Shown: piece after piece, positions 19,987 to 20,217 of the stretch | Position numbering within the stretch: the stretch's first letter is position 1 | Layout: every line of letters starts with the position of its first letter | IMG/VR virus record: IMGVR_UViG_3300020074_000159 | Location: 1-20,217 of that record | Length of the DNA stretch: 20,217 nt | Source of the DNA: a virus | Strand: one strand, 5' to 3' | Notes under the pieces: generated by a model | Seen by the model: only the letters and a program-made list of their open reading frames with translations | Database searches by the model: none | Told to the model about the DNA's origin: nothing | Made by a program: the position numbers and the translations under genes

Positions 19987-20178
19987 ATGAGCAAGAGCAA
20001 GGACGATAACGAAGTTGTGGTCACGCACCAGGTGGAGAAGGCAATGGATGCCGACGGGCTGGTAGAGGCCTGGTTCAAGGAGTTTTTCCCCAATTCCCCC
20101 GTGTCCCGGGATACCGAAGCCTGGAATCTGCTGCTCCGGGCCAAGGACGTTTTGAAGCAGCGCCTGAGAGGAGAATAA
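19987..20178 (+). CDS. 63-residue protein of unknown function
   Basis: This small charged, helical protein starts SKSKDDNEVVVTHQVEKAMD, has DGLVEAWFKEFFPNSPVSRD and ends in helix LLLRAKDVLKQRLRGE. A GAGGTGA site precedes ATG 19987. It lies between tail terminator and tail tube, where short helper proteins occur. No family is recognised. Confidence 0.55.
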   Translation: MSKSKDDNEVVVTHQVEKAMDADGLVEAWFKEFFPNSPVSRDTEAWNLLLRAKDVLKQRLRGE

Positions 20179-20180
20179 GT

Positions 20181-20217
20181 CATGGGCAAACCTATCATTT
20201 TCGGGGCCGGAAATCTT
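20181..20217 (+). CDS. start of a probable tail-tube gene (3' truncated)
   Basis: ATG 20181 follows AGAGGAGAA and encodes MGKPIIFGAGNL before the window ends. That start, with GKPIIFGxGNL, and the position after tail terminator fit a phage tail-tube protein; only 12 residues are visible. Confidence 0.5.

Overview
The window is a stretch of temperate or transposable tailed-phage DNA (prophage or phage genome). Every gene I can support lies on the + strand. No host chromosomal gene, rRNA, tRNA, integrase, transposase or CRISPR array is visible. The DNA is GC-rich. A lipoprotein gene and GC-rich REP-like palindromes fit a Gram-negative host, and the overall style suggests a Desulfobacterota or deltaproteobacterial phage; that host guess is inference only. 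Layout: (1) 1-2103, a Mu-like head module: the C-terminal end of a gpI-type protease/scaffold, a small capsid-cement-like protein and a Mu gpT-type major head protein. (2) 2173-6441, a surface or fibre module: a small structural protein, a 666-residue beta-rich protein with a G8-like N-terminus and a local AT-rich core, a 399-residue repeat-bearing fibre-like protein, a 50-residue ORF and a BppU-like beta-sandwich protein. (3) 6438-7331, four tiny genes joined by 4-nt overlaps: a CPxCG peptide, a clear RemA/DUF370 DNA-binding homologue, a one-helix membrane peptide and a protein built from recent tandem duplications. (4) 7342-8996, a GemA (Mu gp16) homologue, a hydrophobic peptide, a small unknown, an Amidase_2 endolysin and an excisionase-like HTH protein, closed by a strong intrinsic terminator. 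(5) 9101-10410, a lipoprotein and small membrane proteins, probably lysis-related. (6) 10410-20217, a full packaging and head operon: small and large terminase, a portal fused to a MuF minor head protein, a YkgJ-like cysteine-cluster protein, an XkdF-type protease with a nested scaffold, a second unrelated-looking HK97-type major capsid protein, connectors, a tail terminator and the first codons of a probable tail-tube gene. How the parts work together: section 6 reads as a self-sufficient packaging, portal, protease, scaffold, capsid and neck line. Section 1 supplies another protease, cement and capsid set without a portal or terminase of its own inside the window. Two sets of major capsid genes in one co-oriented 20 kb stretch is the main puzzle. 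The second is a RemA-type regulator inside an overlapping mini-cassette next to GemA. A third layer is a family of short, same-orientation palindromes, several of which are translated as part of phage proteins near domain joints.
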